From contig CM029129.1 in the NCBI GenBank assembly GCA_016859345.1, positions 14,669,899 to 14,733,898 of the forward strand: a stretch of 64,000 nt of DNA, read 5' to 3'. The translations under genes and the position numbers were made by a program. The stretch is from Istiophorus platypterus (lineage: Eukaryota; Chordata; Actinopteri; Istiophoriformes; Istiophoridae). The notes beneath the pieces are model-generated. The model had not been told where the DNA came from. It ran no database searches and was given only the letters and a program-made list of their open reading frames with translations. Shown in pieces: positions 23,001 to 36,400 of this stretch; within the stretch, counting starts at the first letter, position 1, and each line of letters begins with the position of its first letter.

Positions 23001-26000
23001 ACATTGCACTAATGTGCTTCATGGTGTTTTCGTGTCGCACTGTGTTTCCCTCGCCTCCCCAAAAATAATCAATCGTGACGATTTTCAGTTGGAGAAAAGC
23101 GGTTATATTCGCGTTTTAGCCCGTTTTGCAGACCCGTGTTCAGCCCCCTTTCTCTCTCATTGCGATTATTCTGGGCCTAATTGGTCACTTACATGGGGAC
23201 CTATTGAACAGTGGTCTCGTTTTCAATGAGCCTCTCTTGCCTCTTCTCAAAGCAAGATTTTAGGGACATACTTCAAAGTACCCTAATGATGATATAACCC
23301 AGTTATGTTGCCTTGTGACTATTAATTGGCAACTAAATGAACAAAAGTAAGTAGCAAAAATAACTCACAGTTCTTATGCATCGGCCCATTATTTCAACAA
23401 AGGACCTTATTTATTTTAATGCCGAGAATCAAATTTGTCCCCCTGCAGACTACAGACATTGGCTCCTGTTCATGTTGCAGGCTGGTGCAGAGGAGAGTGA
23501 GAGGGTGAGGAGGGAAGGAGAGGTGGGGCGGGGGGGGTGGGGGTGGGGGTGGGGGTATTACACGCCCATTTGTGATGAGCTGTGATTAGCCGGCCTTGTG
23601 TGGTGGGGCGCCTGTATTCCTGCATCATCAGCCGGAGGACGATTCAGGCTCCTGTCAGAGCATCCAGGGTGAAGGCTCGACCGGTGTTGCGCGGCCCTGG
23701 GGTCGGTGGCTGGCGTTGCACAGCCGGCCAGCCAGCTGGGCGCTGGCGCGTGCTACAACTGCAGAGAAACCTCTCCCACTCCCTCTCCTGCTCTGTGTGT
23801 GTGTGTGTGTGTTTGTGTGCGTGGGTATGAAATGCCTGCCTTCCAGTTTTCATTGTTGCAGCTCAGGCTGCAGTCAGCGGTGTGTTGCCCAGCTGTGGGA
23901 GACACAGCCTTTGTCTTGTCTCCTCAGCTGATATTTCACCAAAGAGGGGGATTTGGGGGAAGACTAGGACAGCTTTGTCTGAATAGGTCCTGTATTCTAT
24001 ATCCCTTTCTTGAGCATTCCCTTGAAGCCATCACTCTTAAAGTAGGGCATGTCTCTATGATATGCAAAGGTGGGCCAGGATTTTCCAAGTCATCATGGTG
24101 GATGGAAATTTTAATTTTACCAACCCCCCCACAGGGAGCTTCGGTGTTTCTTTTACTTCTATTTTCTTTCATGCTAGAATTTTTGGGGCGTAAAGCCTTG
24201 AAAAGGTGCAATATTCATGTCAAAAAACCCGGATCCACAGATAAAGTATGATGGTAATGATGCGATAGGGAAGACTGGACTCGACAAGAGAAGATCATTC
24301 TCCCTGCTTCTCATTATGATAGTGAGGAAAGAAATAACAGATTTATAACAGATTTGTAACATGAGCTAGTTGTGTGCAGCTTGATGGCCTCATGATATCT
24401 AGGTATGGAAGTCAGCACACAGAATGCACACTTCTTCACCACCGCGTTCAGTATTTGTTCTCAACATCTCATGGTGGTTCAGCTTTTTTTTTTCTCCAAT
24501 GAATTAAATTTGCAATCCTCAAGATTTCGTTCGTGGTTGATGCGGCGACTGCTGCGGTTTCTAGTGTTACTGGCAAGTGCGGCAGGAGAATTCTGTTCAA
24601 TGTGATACCCGTATCAACCACTAGGGGAAGTAAATGCACAAACTACCTCGAAAAACAGAGAGAATTCAGCTTATTATGTTGTCTTAATGAAGGCGACAGT
24701 CTAAAGTGTTATCTGCCACAAAAAAAACTGTCTTCATGATTTAATTACAACGACACCAGCTGGCAGTCGTTTCCTGTGGATTCCTTGAGATAGGCGGATT
24801 GCGCCAGTAACAATGGGAACGACTGTATAGCGAAACACTTACGCAAATCGAAATACACTGAATGGCTAGTGCCGTAAAGGATAAGTCTGGTGACATTCTA
24901 GTTTTTTACTTCTCTTCAACATATCTCATGAAGAAATTGATTTTAATTTGATCCTCCTAACAAGTGTGATCTGTGTAACCATAATCCGATATAGCTTATT
25001 CTTCAATCAAAAACACATCAGTGAGCCACATCTCTACACATCACAGAAAAATAAGTATGTATTTTTTACACATTTAAATATTTATGTCTTCAGTGGGAAC
25101 CCATGGGCTTTGGTCTGTGCAAAAAAGAGGATCTGAAAGCTTTGAGAAATGGACTAACAAAGCTGTTGTTTTTAATGTTTGTTATAGGATTTGGTGGCAA
25201 TAGAGTATCATCAGCCTTTTCCTTTAACGTAGTAGAGACTCTACATTCCACAGACACATTGTAATCACTGTAACTGCTAATTTATAAGGTCGGTGGCACT
25301 GGCCTCAGAGATACAACAATCAGAGTCAGAACAAAAATCTTCTTAGAATCAGTTGCTCACTGCCTGAAGGTCTAAGAGGTGGTTCATCGGAAAGAAGCTG
25401 TAGTGTTTTTCTTACTATTTTACTTTAAGTGCAGTGAACTGTTTTGAGCGCCCCACACCCTGTTCAGACTATAAGGGCACAGTAGATACTTACAAAGAGG
25501 GAGCATGAATACCATACCTGTTTTTAACTCTGTTCCCCTCCCAGAATGTCCCTCTGTATATCCATGCCTGTCCATTCCATTCCAGCTGTTTCCCTACGTC
25601 CACCCTCTGCCAGAGTGGCTCCGTCAGATTTCTAGGTGTGGTTCTTCCCTTCCCTCATACCGTCTCACAGCAGCCTCAGTGTTGTTCCAGGCTGGTGCAT
25701 GTCATCCGTAATCCCCTTCCAGCTGGAATGAGCATCTGTGGGCATGAAACAGGGCCCGGCAGACGGTGGCTCCGCATGGGAAAACGAAACCCCAGTCCCC
25801 CTGTTGACGCACCACAAAACAGGGGCCCCGCCACGCCAGACTGTGCCATGCAGGCTGCAGCAAAGTGGGTTTTTTTTTTTTTTTTTGTGCAAACAAAAAA
25901 ACCCTTGGCCTCCCAGATGTTGCCATGCGACTCGCCATGACAACCAATATACAGTTGCAATGGCAGGAAAAATACATCCCGTTTGACTTGTCGTGCCGGG

Positions 26001-29000
26001 ATGTGATTTAACACACACTTAGATTCAGTCACACATGCAAACAGACAATTTTTTACTTAAAGAGTTTATAATTCAACTTGTCTGGCCCAATCAGATCCAG
26101 ACTGAGTTTTCTTTTTCTTTTTCTTTTTCCCCCATTGTCACGGTTACATGGTTACACTACTCCAGCCTATCACAAGATCAACATTCCATTCAAGTAAGAT
26201 TGTGGCTGACAGCAGCCTCTGCAGTTAATTTGGATTGATACGTCTCAGTGTTTTCACTTTTCCAGAATGTGAAAAAAAAAAAAAAAAAAAAAAAATCCTG
26301 TGCAGTTCGGGATAAAGAGTAAATATTTTTGCTCGCTAGGCAACGGGGCCAAAGCAGAGGCGCTGGTGAGCATTCAGGACTACTTCCCTCTTCCAGTGGC
26401 CCCTGCCCGCCTTCCTGCTGCTCTCCCCACCCACACAGCGGTCTCTGTCACAGCTAATGGAGGTCTCCCCGCGTGTCCTCCCAGCTCCTCTGGGCCTGCT
26501 CTGTAGCCATGGAGTTTTCCAGGACCATTCCCACTTAAAACCGAGGAGCGGTTGTTATTCATTTGCATCCCAGTTTACGAGCAACCCCCCCCCCAATTGT
26601 GGTGGAAGTGGAAAAAAGTTGTCAGTGGATGTCAGTGTAGTAGTACAAGAACAACATCCTGCCGTCTATTTTTGATTATTGCTGGCTTGTGTTACAGAAA
26701 ATGACATTTCCTGTGAGGCGAGAGGTGCTTTATTTTTGGGGTTTTGTGTGTGTGTGTGTGTGTGTAAGTGTGTGTTTTAAAAGTTGAATGACAAGATATT
26801 TTTTCCACTTTACTCTACTTTGGGGCCAGAAATTTCATAGATGAGCTTGTCAGCACTAGAAGGGAGATGGTTAAGAAGGTAAAAAAAAAAAAAAAGGACT
26901 TAATTTCTTTTTCCAATGACTTTAAACCTTAAAAGGCAGCAGTGGAGTAAAGAAGCTCGAATTGCACAGTTTGCCAAACCATCCAGATTCTGGATTTTCA
27001 TTTGATCCTTTTAGATTATTGGCTGACAATTATACGTTCATGTTCGATTTCAGCATATTGGGATAAACCTTTTATAAGGATTTTTTTGTTGTGTTGTAAT
27101 GTTTGCATGATGTTTGCTAATCCCTCTCCAGCTGTTCTAATTTGTCGACTCAGACAGCTGAAGAAATCCTGTGATCAGTGACGTACAGTAGAAAAACCAC
27201 CAAATCCTTTGCTTTTTACCCAGCGCCAAAGTGTTAAGAGTCGGCCGCAGTCGCATATGCACACGTAGAGTAAGCAAGTACACAGCTGGAGGTGAAGACG
27301 AGTAGGGGAACATTCGTGATCGCTGAAGCCATGGAAATCTCTGCTAACGTTCATTTGTTTCCATGTGATTCAGGATTCAGGGTTCAGATCAAAGCCTTTG
27401 CTTCATCGGATCTTTGTATACATATCATTTTACCTATTTAAAAATAAATAGATATTTTATTTAGGCTGGATTTATTCGACTCCACGGTGGTGTCGGATGT
27501 GTTTTATTGGTGCCTCAATTTGTGCTGCACAGCTTGTTTCTTTTTTGTTTTGTTTTAAAGGAAAGGTACAGCTAAGCCCAGTGCACTAATCTTAATGAGC
27601 TCATTCTTGCTATGCGGATGCACGAGAGTGTTCAGACAGAGATTTGGGTGAATTTTAGACACTACATGCAAAGTCAAAGGCAGGACAGGAGTTAGCCGGG
27701 GTGCGGCCGACTGAGGCGAACGTGCGTTGAGCGATAACGGGCACTCATCCCGGGGATTTAATTATCGCTTCATAAAAGTAAGGAGACTAGAAGAAAAAGG
27801 GGAGAGAAAATAACAAAAAGAACCAGTTGTTACAGCACTCAACACTTCCACATGGTGGTCCGGGCATAGCTAGTCAGTTAGCTACAGCTACTGTCGCGTC
27901 AACGGCATGTCGTTTACGCCGTCCAAGCCTTAGGCTGGTCGCTCCGAGTCCGTAATTTGAAGAACTGTAGACATGTCGAAAAAAAAAAAAACTCTTGCAT
28001 GAACAGTTTCAAATGAGAATAAGTTTTCTTTTTCCTGTTCTTCCCTGCTTTGTCAGTAGAACATTGAATGATGTCCTCATAGTCAGCAGTTTCTGGTGAT
28101 TAAACACGGACCACACGGTTCAGAAGGTAAATCTGTGCTCTGCTTTCTGTCTGAACACACCTACACAGTCCTTTGTCACCAATAACGACGTGAATTGCTC
28201 ATCCAGTGAGACGTTTTTCCCCTTTCAAATACCGTTTGGTGTAAAAGTGGCACGACCGACAAACGAGGACATGGTCGGTGACCTTGAAGGGTCAGAGCAA
28301 ATCAGGATCAACACCACCGAAGCCCTGTGTAAATGTTCTAATCTGGGATCAAATGCACTTGACCATGAATCGAATTTTTTATCACTACTCAAAGCTAATA
28401 TGAATCTCTGTGGCCTTTATGTAAGTTAATAGATTTTGCTTAAAAAAAAAAAAAAAAATTCTACAAGAAACATCTCAGTCTCTGAGAAAAACACTCTAGG
28501 ATGCATGTAGAGTTGAGATGATGAAAACAGGGGAAATTCAGGTAATGGAACATATTGTGTTACAGTTTTTTGAAACGAAATTAACGTAAGCATAGAACAA
28601 AACAAATTACAGAAATAACTACAGGACCAGCGACTAGGATTGCTTTCTATCTATTGGCAGAAATGGAATATAATATTCATAATTATGTTTTCATTAGTGT
28701 ATTATCAGTTGAAAATAAGAACCTTGTGTTTTTGTTTGATTAGAATGATCCCTTCATGTCTACATAGGGAGTGGTTAGGGAGAGGGAGCGGTTTGCACCA
28801 CCATGTTTCTACCATAGCCCAAAATGGACAAACCACACCCTGGTTCTGGAGAGGGGCTTTCGGTGCCTTTACATTAACTGAGGGCGACTGTAGGTCCGCC
28901 TACATACTTGGAAAGGGATGGGTGAGGGTTGGGGAGGGATATGTTTGTCCAATAACCTGATTTTATCATGGGGTACAGTAAACAAGTAAACATGGTGAAG

Positions 29001-30344
29001 CTTTAAAACAAGGGAGGGAATATGAAACAACTGAAATCCTTTTCCAACAAGGCTTCAGGGGGAAGTGTGGGCAAGAATGAACAGAAATCAATTTCAATAG
29101 CGAATTGGTAGCAAGTCTTAGGTATCTGTTGTTGGAGCATATGATCATAGCAACACTTACCTGAATCCTACATCTTGAAACAGTTGTGGTCTCACAGTCC
29201 CATCTGAGACTCAGGACTCTGTTGTATGAAGACCACTATAGCCACTGAATGCCGTTAAATCGTCCTTGCCAAAGCCAGGGCTGCAACAAAAATTTAAACA
29301 GCATTATGAATGCGGTTTCTTTTCATTATGTGGATTGTGCTGTCTTGTTAATGTTGTAACAAATAGTTAGATTTTTTTTTTTTTTCCCATAACCACATCA
29401 TACCTCAGACGGTTTAACTCCACCAATGTCCCTGTTAAACAAGCACAAGACTTTGAATTTTGCTCCATCCGGAAGAAAATAAAAAGCTGATGAACTAAAC
29501 TGATGGAAGAACTTCCTGCTGGCACAGAACCTATCCATAATTACCCCATTTACAGTGAAATAAAAAATTGCAGCATGCCTTATCCCTCTATTTCCCTTTG
29601 TAAATAGACAAAATAACGCAGAGATGCCGAAAAATCCTATTTGGAAAAAATGACAGAATCCAGGATAAATAGTCCTGTGGCAGACACTGACTACATAACT
29701 GTGGCAACATTGGGAAGCAGCAGGCTGTCACTTGCTGTATGAACTATGAAATATTAGGTGTAACATATTGCCGTTTGTGGTGGAATGACCTTAATGCTGG
29801 TGAATGTGACAGTTTGGGGCTTTTTGTTAAAAAAAAAAATCAGGAACACCCTCAATAAATATTGTCTGCAGTTAGATTTATGAAGTGTAATTAGGAAGCG
29901 CTAATGAAAAAACTTTGTCTCAGATTATGTGTTGTTAAAAGGGCTCGACAGTTTGGTCACCCGCACTGCCAAACGCAGCCACAACTTAGATATAAGTTAT
30001 GTGTTCTCGAAATTCTGTGACAGTTTGGACAAGCTTGTTGCCATTCAAAAGATCTGCTCTGCTCTGTTTTGCATAATGATTTGGGCTGTTGATGTTGAGC
30101 ATTTCACCATCTAGTTTTCAGCCGACTGGGGAAACTGAGGGCTAATATAAAATCCATTCCAGTTACAGTAGGTTCTTTATGTATTTGAATGGCAGATGCA
30201 CTAACTGAGGAATGCTAAAATCAGCAAACTGACAGTTGCTAGGTTGTAATGGAAATGGAAAGCTATCGATTGTCAAATGATTGCAGTCTCTTGCATGCCG
30301 TCATAGGCCTAGTGGGGAGAGTGGGCAGTAACTGACAGAGGGGA

Positions 30345-30423
<79 letters not shown>

Positions 30424-33400
30424 TGATCGAGAGAGACTGCTGAAGCACTTAGGCAGCCATGCATGAGGGCACACCCCTCACTGCAGTATTATAAATCAGA
30501 TAAAAACTCTTTGCTTGTCTGATGCAGTTGATGAGGGCAGGTCTGTACTTCTGAGCTTTCATCCATCATAACTGTATAACAGATACCGATGGCAGTTGTT
30601 TTCATTACCTGTTTCTTTTTTTCATTAACCAGTGAATCCTGTTTTCGATGAAAAGTCTGAAAATAGAAAAAAAAACTTCAGGCATAAGTCACTTCCTTTC
30701 TCCGACCAGCTGACTAAAATCGAAAGTCTTCAGTTCACAGAGATACAAAACAGGAACAAATCCTCACATTTGACAAGTTGGATGCAGGCAAATGATTATT
30801 ATATTTTCTTCATTTGCTCATTAAATGACTGAAACAATCCATCAATTATAAAATTGTTAATTTTCTGCACATACACTCTATTACTTACTATTTCATTATC
30901 GTTTTGAGTGAAAAGCATTTTTCTGACTCATGCATAGCCAGCTTAGCTTTAACCAGCTTAAAACCTCAATGAATGCTTGAAATTTGCAATTAATCTGTCA
31001 GCTGCTTTAGAACTACGACAACCAGTCAATCAATTGATTAACAGAAAATTAATAAGCAACTGATTTCATGATCAATTGATAATTTTCATTCTTTTTTTTA
31101 AGCATACCAAACATTCTCTGGTGTCGGCTTTGCATATTTGAGAATTTTCTACTATGCTTTGTCATGTGTGCTGATAAATTCAATATATTTGGGCTTTGGA
31201 ATGTTGGTCAGAGAAAAACTGAAGAAAAAACAGAGAAGCTGAACACAGTAAATTAAGGGACTTTTGCTTGATGAGTGACTTAAGCAATGAATCTTATACA
31301 AAATTGTTTCATCACTATGCTAGGCCATTTCTACTAATTATTATCAATCCTGGTAGTTTATTGATTTCAAGCTGCTGACTATTATTATAGGGGTTAGGGT
31401 TTTTTTTTAAATCCAAATCAGACTTAAAATGATACTGCAGTATTTCCATCAAAGAGGTGAAATGACGTCATGGGCGTGCAGTACTCCGAGTGCTCTACTT
31501 TGGAAGGAACCGTCTGGGCCAATGAGCGACAGTTTTAGGGCAGTGTGCTCGACAGTATGAGCTATGGTGTTTCAGCCACTGATGACTATGTGTTGTAATA
31601 TGTTGCTTCAGGGTGTGGTTCCCTTGGAAGTTTTTGGCTCCGTTTCACACTCCTCCATCACCATCACATACACGCAAACACAAAGAAGACACAAATTGCG
31701 GCTGTTTATGAGCTCAGCAGATATGGCGCTCGTATCATTTGAGCTACAGACAGAACCGTATTATGCTTTTTGCTGGTCTGCGAAGGAACGACTGCAGTTC
31801 ATTACCGTGATGAAAGACTGGGTTCAAAGCCAAGAGTGAAAGTAACTTCACGCATGTGCTGATGGGAAAATAGGGAAGTCTGTTCCTCTTAGGAAAGACA
31901 TTTGTTTCAATGTATGGTTTATTTTGCCTCAGAGGAACTGCTCCTTGACCGTTTAGAAGACAGACGCTGTTGGTGACAGGTTGGAACTAATGATCATTTT
32001 CACAATGGATATATTGGGCTGTCACTCATTATTAGAGCTGCGGTGGTTAGTCAATTATTTGATTAATCGAATAAGAGAAATGTCAGAATGACAGAAATAT
32101 TGTTTTTTTTTTTAAATTGTAACAGGCAACAAAATCAAATTGACTATTTGAGAAAATAATCTGCAGATTAATTGCTCATATAGATGGTCATTAAGGGCAG
32201 CCCTAATAGGCAAGGCTGGTGCAAGCAGAACACAGGGAATTCGACCCAAATGCAGACACCGAGGCAAAGCTTATGCAGTTCTTCTATTTATTATAACCAC
32301 AGAGGAACAAAGGATTTATGGAATGGAAGCAGTCCAAAAAAGCAAACAAATCCAAAAGATGCACAAGCAGGAATCCAAAGTCCCAAAAAAAAAGGCATAA
32401 GCACAGGGGGAAAGACAGGGCTATAAACACAATAAAGACATTAACTAATAAGATACAAGTGACAGAGGTAAAACTGAGAAGAAAAGACAAAGGCAGGAAA
32501 TAAAACAACGCAACAGTCACACAAGCAAGGTAATTTCAAAATAAAAGAGGAAACAGAATTGCTTCATCCCATTAAAGCGTTTTGCTTGATTAATGACTGA
32601 AATTATTAATTGGTTATCAGAATTATTGAATAAAATTGATTAATTGCATTCAGATACAGATTCTGCATGAATATCCTATCGCTAGGACTGCAAATATTAG
32701 CTTTGTTTTGGCTGAAAAAGAGAGCCCAAATCAAAAATAAAGTCAGTCTAGTACCACCTAAGACAAGGAGAAACACCAAATCTTCTCACTTGAGGAGCTT
32801 GAACCCACAAAATTATTAAAAATAACTGCAGAATAATTTATGAATAGTCGATTCATTGACTATGTATTTCAGCTCTAGAGACTTTACTCCAGTGCTTCTT
32901 ATTTCAGCCTGTCTTCATGTGGCCAGGTGATTAACCACCAGCTGAAAGAGATTGCACACAGATTGGCCAACTAGCCAAATGCACAGGTACATATCTACCC
33001 ACCAACATACCTGCTATATTCACGTAGCCACCATATTTAACAGACAGTTGTATACTCAACCAGCAAACCCACAAGTCAGCGAAACCAGGCGACAAGCCCC
33101 CCCCCCCGCCTCTCTCCCTGCAGTCAACCCATCACCATGACAACAGCCTGCTAGAGTTAGTCTTTGGTGCAGCAGCAGAAGCAGCAGCAGATTTGATGTC
33201 CGACTGTATGGCGTCATGGCACCGCCCAGATCAGACCACATCAGACCACTTCCTCCAATATGACAATAATTTGTAACCAAAGTGAAATGTGTGCATCACA
33301 TTCAGCAATAAGGATTTTTATTTTCTCATGCAGATTAAAAATGTCTTGCCTAATGGAATAATCCATCATCAATATTTGCAAATGCGTTTGGACTGTTAGG

Positions 33401-36400
33401 TAAAAGGATTTCACTGTGAAAAATAACAACTACAGCTAGTAGAGTATTGTTGCATAAGAAAATCTGGATAAACATGGTTAAGATGTTAATCCGTGATTAG
33501 TCCTTAAAAGCTGCTTCAGCAGCTTCAGCTCCGCTTCCTGCATCAAACTGTCAATGTTATCACTATGACAGGTCGAGGTCATTTTAATGCAGGGGAATAT
33601 AAGTTACAGTGATAACTGCTCCGTCTATTTGTGAATACTTTCAACTGGACTTAGATTAGATACTCATAATTTAATCACAAATTGATGCATTTTCATTTCT
33701 GTGGCTGTAAGAATTTCATGTTATGGGAGATGTGGTCACCAAGGCTGCTGTTTTGGAGCAAAATCCTCAAAAACCTACATGTGATCAGACAGACAATCCC
33801 AGATTTTCCTGGTCAGTATTTTTACCAATAAATGTTTGCAAGCTTGAAGGTAGCTACCACGATGACGACCACAACTTTGATCATCACAAGCATCTCTTTG
33901 TTTTATACCTTGTTTGACTGAATTCTTGTTCAGGGCTTCACAAACACAGCGCCATACTAACATTTGCTGGGAGCTATAATGAATTTGATACCATTTCAAT
34001 TTTTAAAAAGGGTTGACTATTATATATGCAGCACCTATCGGGAAGCCAAAAGGGTGACACATGTATGAGGAACGCATGCAAATTCAACAGAGGAAGGCTA
34101 AACTAGCAGAGTTAACAGGGAGGTGCTTTTCTGTGGTTAGGAAGATACGAAGTCACTGCATTGGTTTGACCAAAAAATGACCGCACATTTTCCATAGTGG
34201 AACATTACAAGATAGGCTCATTCTGATGGGCTCATTTAACAAGGATGTCAAGAAAATGTTGATGCAAATATGGGCTGCAGAAGACCTAAGACCACAGGGA
34301 GAGCTGGGCCCCCGCAGTGTGGTCCATAGCTAAACTTTGTGTGGTGTGTTTACATGGGACAAGAGTGACAAACATGCCCCCGTCTCGTCCCAGCATCGAA
34401 TGAATGAATGAAACATTGTTCATCTCCTCTGAGTGGAAAACGAAGGATATAATGTAATTACAGAGAAATTGTGAAGCATTGTGCAATTCCAAATAATCAA
34501 CACAAAATGATCTGGCAGATCTTTCTCCAGTGAGGTATTGGCAAGTCAAAACTGGGTCTTTGTCGGAGGAAAATTGGAGTTGAGTTATAACATTTCTCTT
34601 ATCCCTTCTTCTCGTCCTCCCTCCCATCAATCTCTCCACAGAGCGACAGGCTTCTGATCAAAGGCGGGAGGATTGTGAACGACGACCAGTCCTTCCATGC
34701 TGATATCTACATGGAGGATGGCCTCATTAAGTAAGTCCTCCACTGCCCTCATTTCTGCTCTGCTCTGTTCTGTTCCCATTTGCTTTCATTCCTCAGCTCA
34801 GGCTCATCATCCATCTACTGTCTTTCAGTCAAGTTTATTTGTATCTCAAGTGTTCCCTTTCCTTTATATTTGAGTGCATCATTCTTATGAGAGTGCAGAT
34901 CCATGTTGTAAAAATTAAAATATCTTTGGGAGAAATACAAAATTCTACTTGATGTGTAGAAAATGTTAAGACTTTTTTTTAGCATTCCATAATATTGGTT
35001 GGCCAGTTAAGTTTGATTTAAAGTGTAAAAGGGAAATTCCGACTACTTATTGACAGTTTTACTCTACTTGCAATCAATGTCAAAAATAGGAGAATAACAC
35101 TTTACAGTTTGACAAATCCTAAAGGTGACGAATTATTAATGTACTAACGTGTTTTCTTATGATTAGAATTTTGGAGAACAGGGGGTGACAGGTCAAAGAA
35201 AACTAAATCCCAACTAAACATAACAGTGAAAACTAAATTGCGTACCAGTTTTCTGTTTATTGAAATGAACAAAAAAATGCAACCTCTTTGTGGCAGTCCC
35301 CTGCAGTTAGTTAAGCTCATAGCAGCCGCTCTAGTCTGTTTCTGCCCTGCCAGATGAGGCCTGGGCAGTTTGGGTCAGTTCCTCTCTCTGTATTTCCCCG
35401 AAGCAGTCTGTCCTGCCTCTGCCCCCTCCACCATGTCCTGTTCCCATTTTTGCAGTTATAGGCCCCTTGTCCCCACTGCCCCTCAGTCAGGCAGCTCAGA
35501 GAGAGGCACCCACAGAAAGCCTGGTGTTGCATAATAAACACCCAGATGCCTGCTGGACCATTGGGCTGCTGGCAAACTCACACAGACACTGGCTTCTGCC
35601 TGCCTGTCTGTCTGGCTTGTCTCCTCTATTAAGTCTGAACAACAGGGTTGTTTTTTTTTTTTTTAACAGGGGTGAAATGTTGATGTGTTGACATGGTGAC
35701 AATGTGCCGCTTCAAGCTCGGCTGAATTTGGGGTCATTTCAAAGTCAGGAACTGTTTCTGTTTCTCATTAAATGTGTTAGAAAGGTTTACTTCCATTGAT
35801 AAAATGCCAGGCAGGACCAGTACTAAAAATTGCTTTAAATGCTATGCCAAAATAAATGTTTAGTGCTTTAGTGCTGAAAATACATCAACATAGTTTGAAT
35901 GTAGGAATTTCAGATTCTCAGATTCAGATTCAGATCATTGTCAATGCACAGTACAAGTAGCAATAGGCCAAGGAAAAAAATGTGATTATTAAAACATTAT
36001 TTTCAGCTTTGTGAACATCTTTTTTGGATACAATACCCTTTCATCATACAATTTGGACAACACCATTTACCCCCAACAGGCAAATTGGCGACAACCTGAT
36101 TGTGCCTGGTGGTGTGAAGACCATCGAGGCCCAAGGAAAAATGGTGATCCCGGGTGGCATTGACATCCACACCCACTTCCAGATGCCGTACCGTGGAACC
36201 ACAACCGTAGATGACTTTGCCCAGGGATCAAAGGCAGCTCTTGCTGGGGGCACGACCATGATCGGTAAGGGGCTGCAGGAAAGGCCACCAAGGATGAGTT
36301 TCAGAGACAAAGGGGAAAAAAGAGGGGGGAAAAAGAGGAGAGGGAGGGCAGAGACCCTAACAGAGGAAAGGAGCAAAGCAAAGGGACGGGAAGTCTGTTT

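Larger units (their letters stand above)
22514..34641 (+). other. dpysl3 intron 1, part b (short exon to exon 2)
   Basis: 12.1 kb. It includes the CpG-rich tail of the short promoter, an AAC array (22706-22732), a G-rich tract at 23523-23557, GT arrays at 23796-23812, 26744-26766 and 30348-30420, a poly-A run at 26273-26295, and dispersed repeats at about 28770-28950, 31010-31260, 32034-32210 and 32575-32880. No coding exon recognised. Confidence 0.7.
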
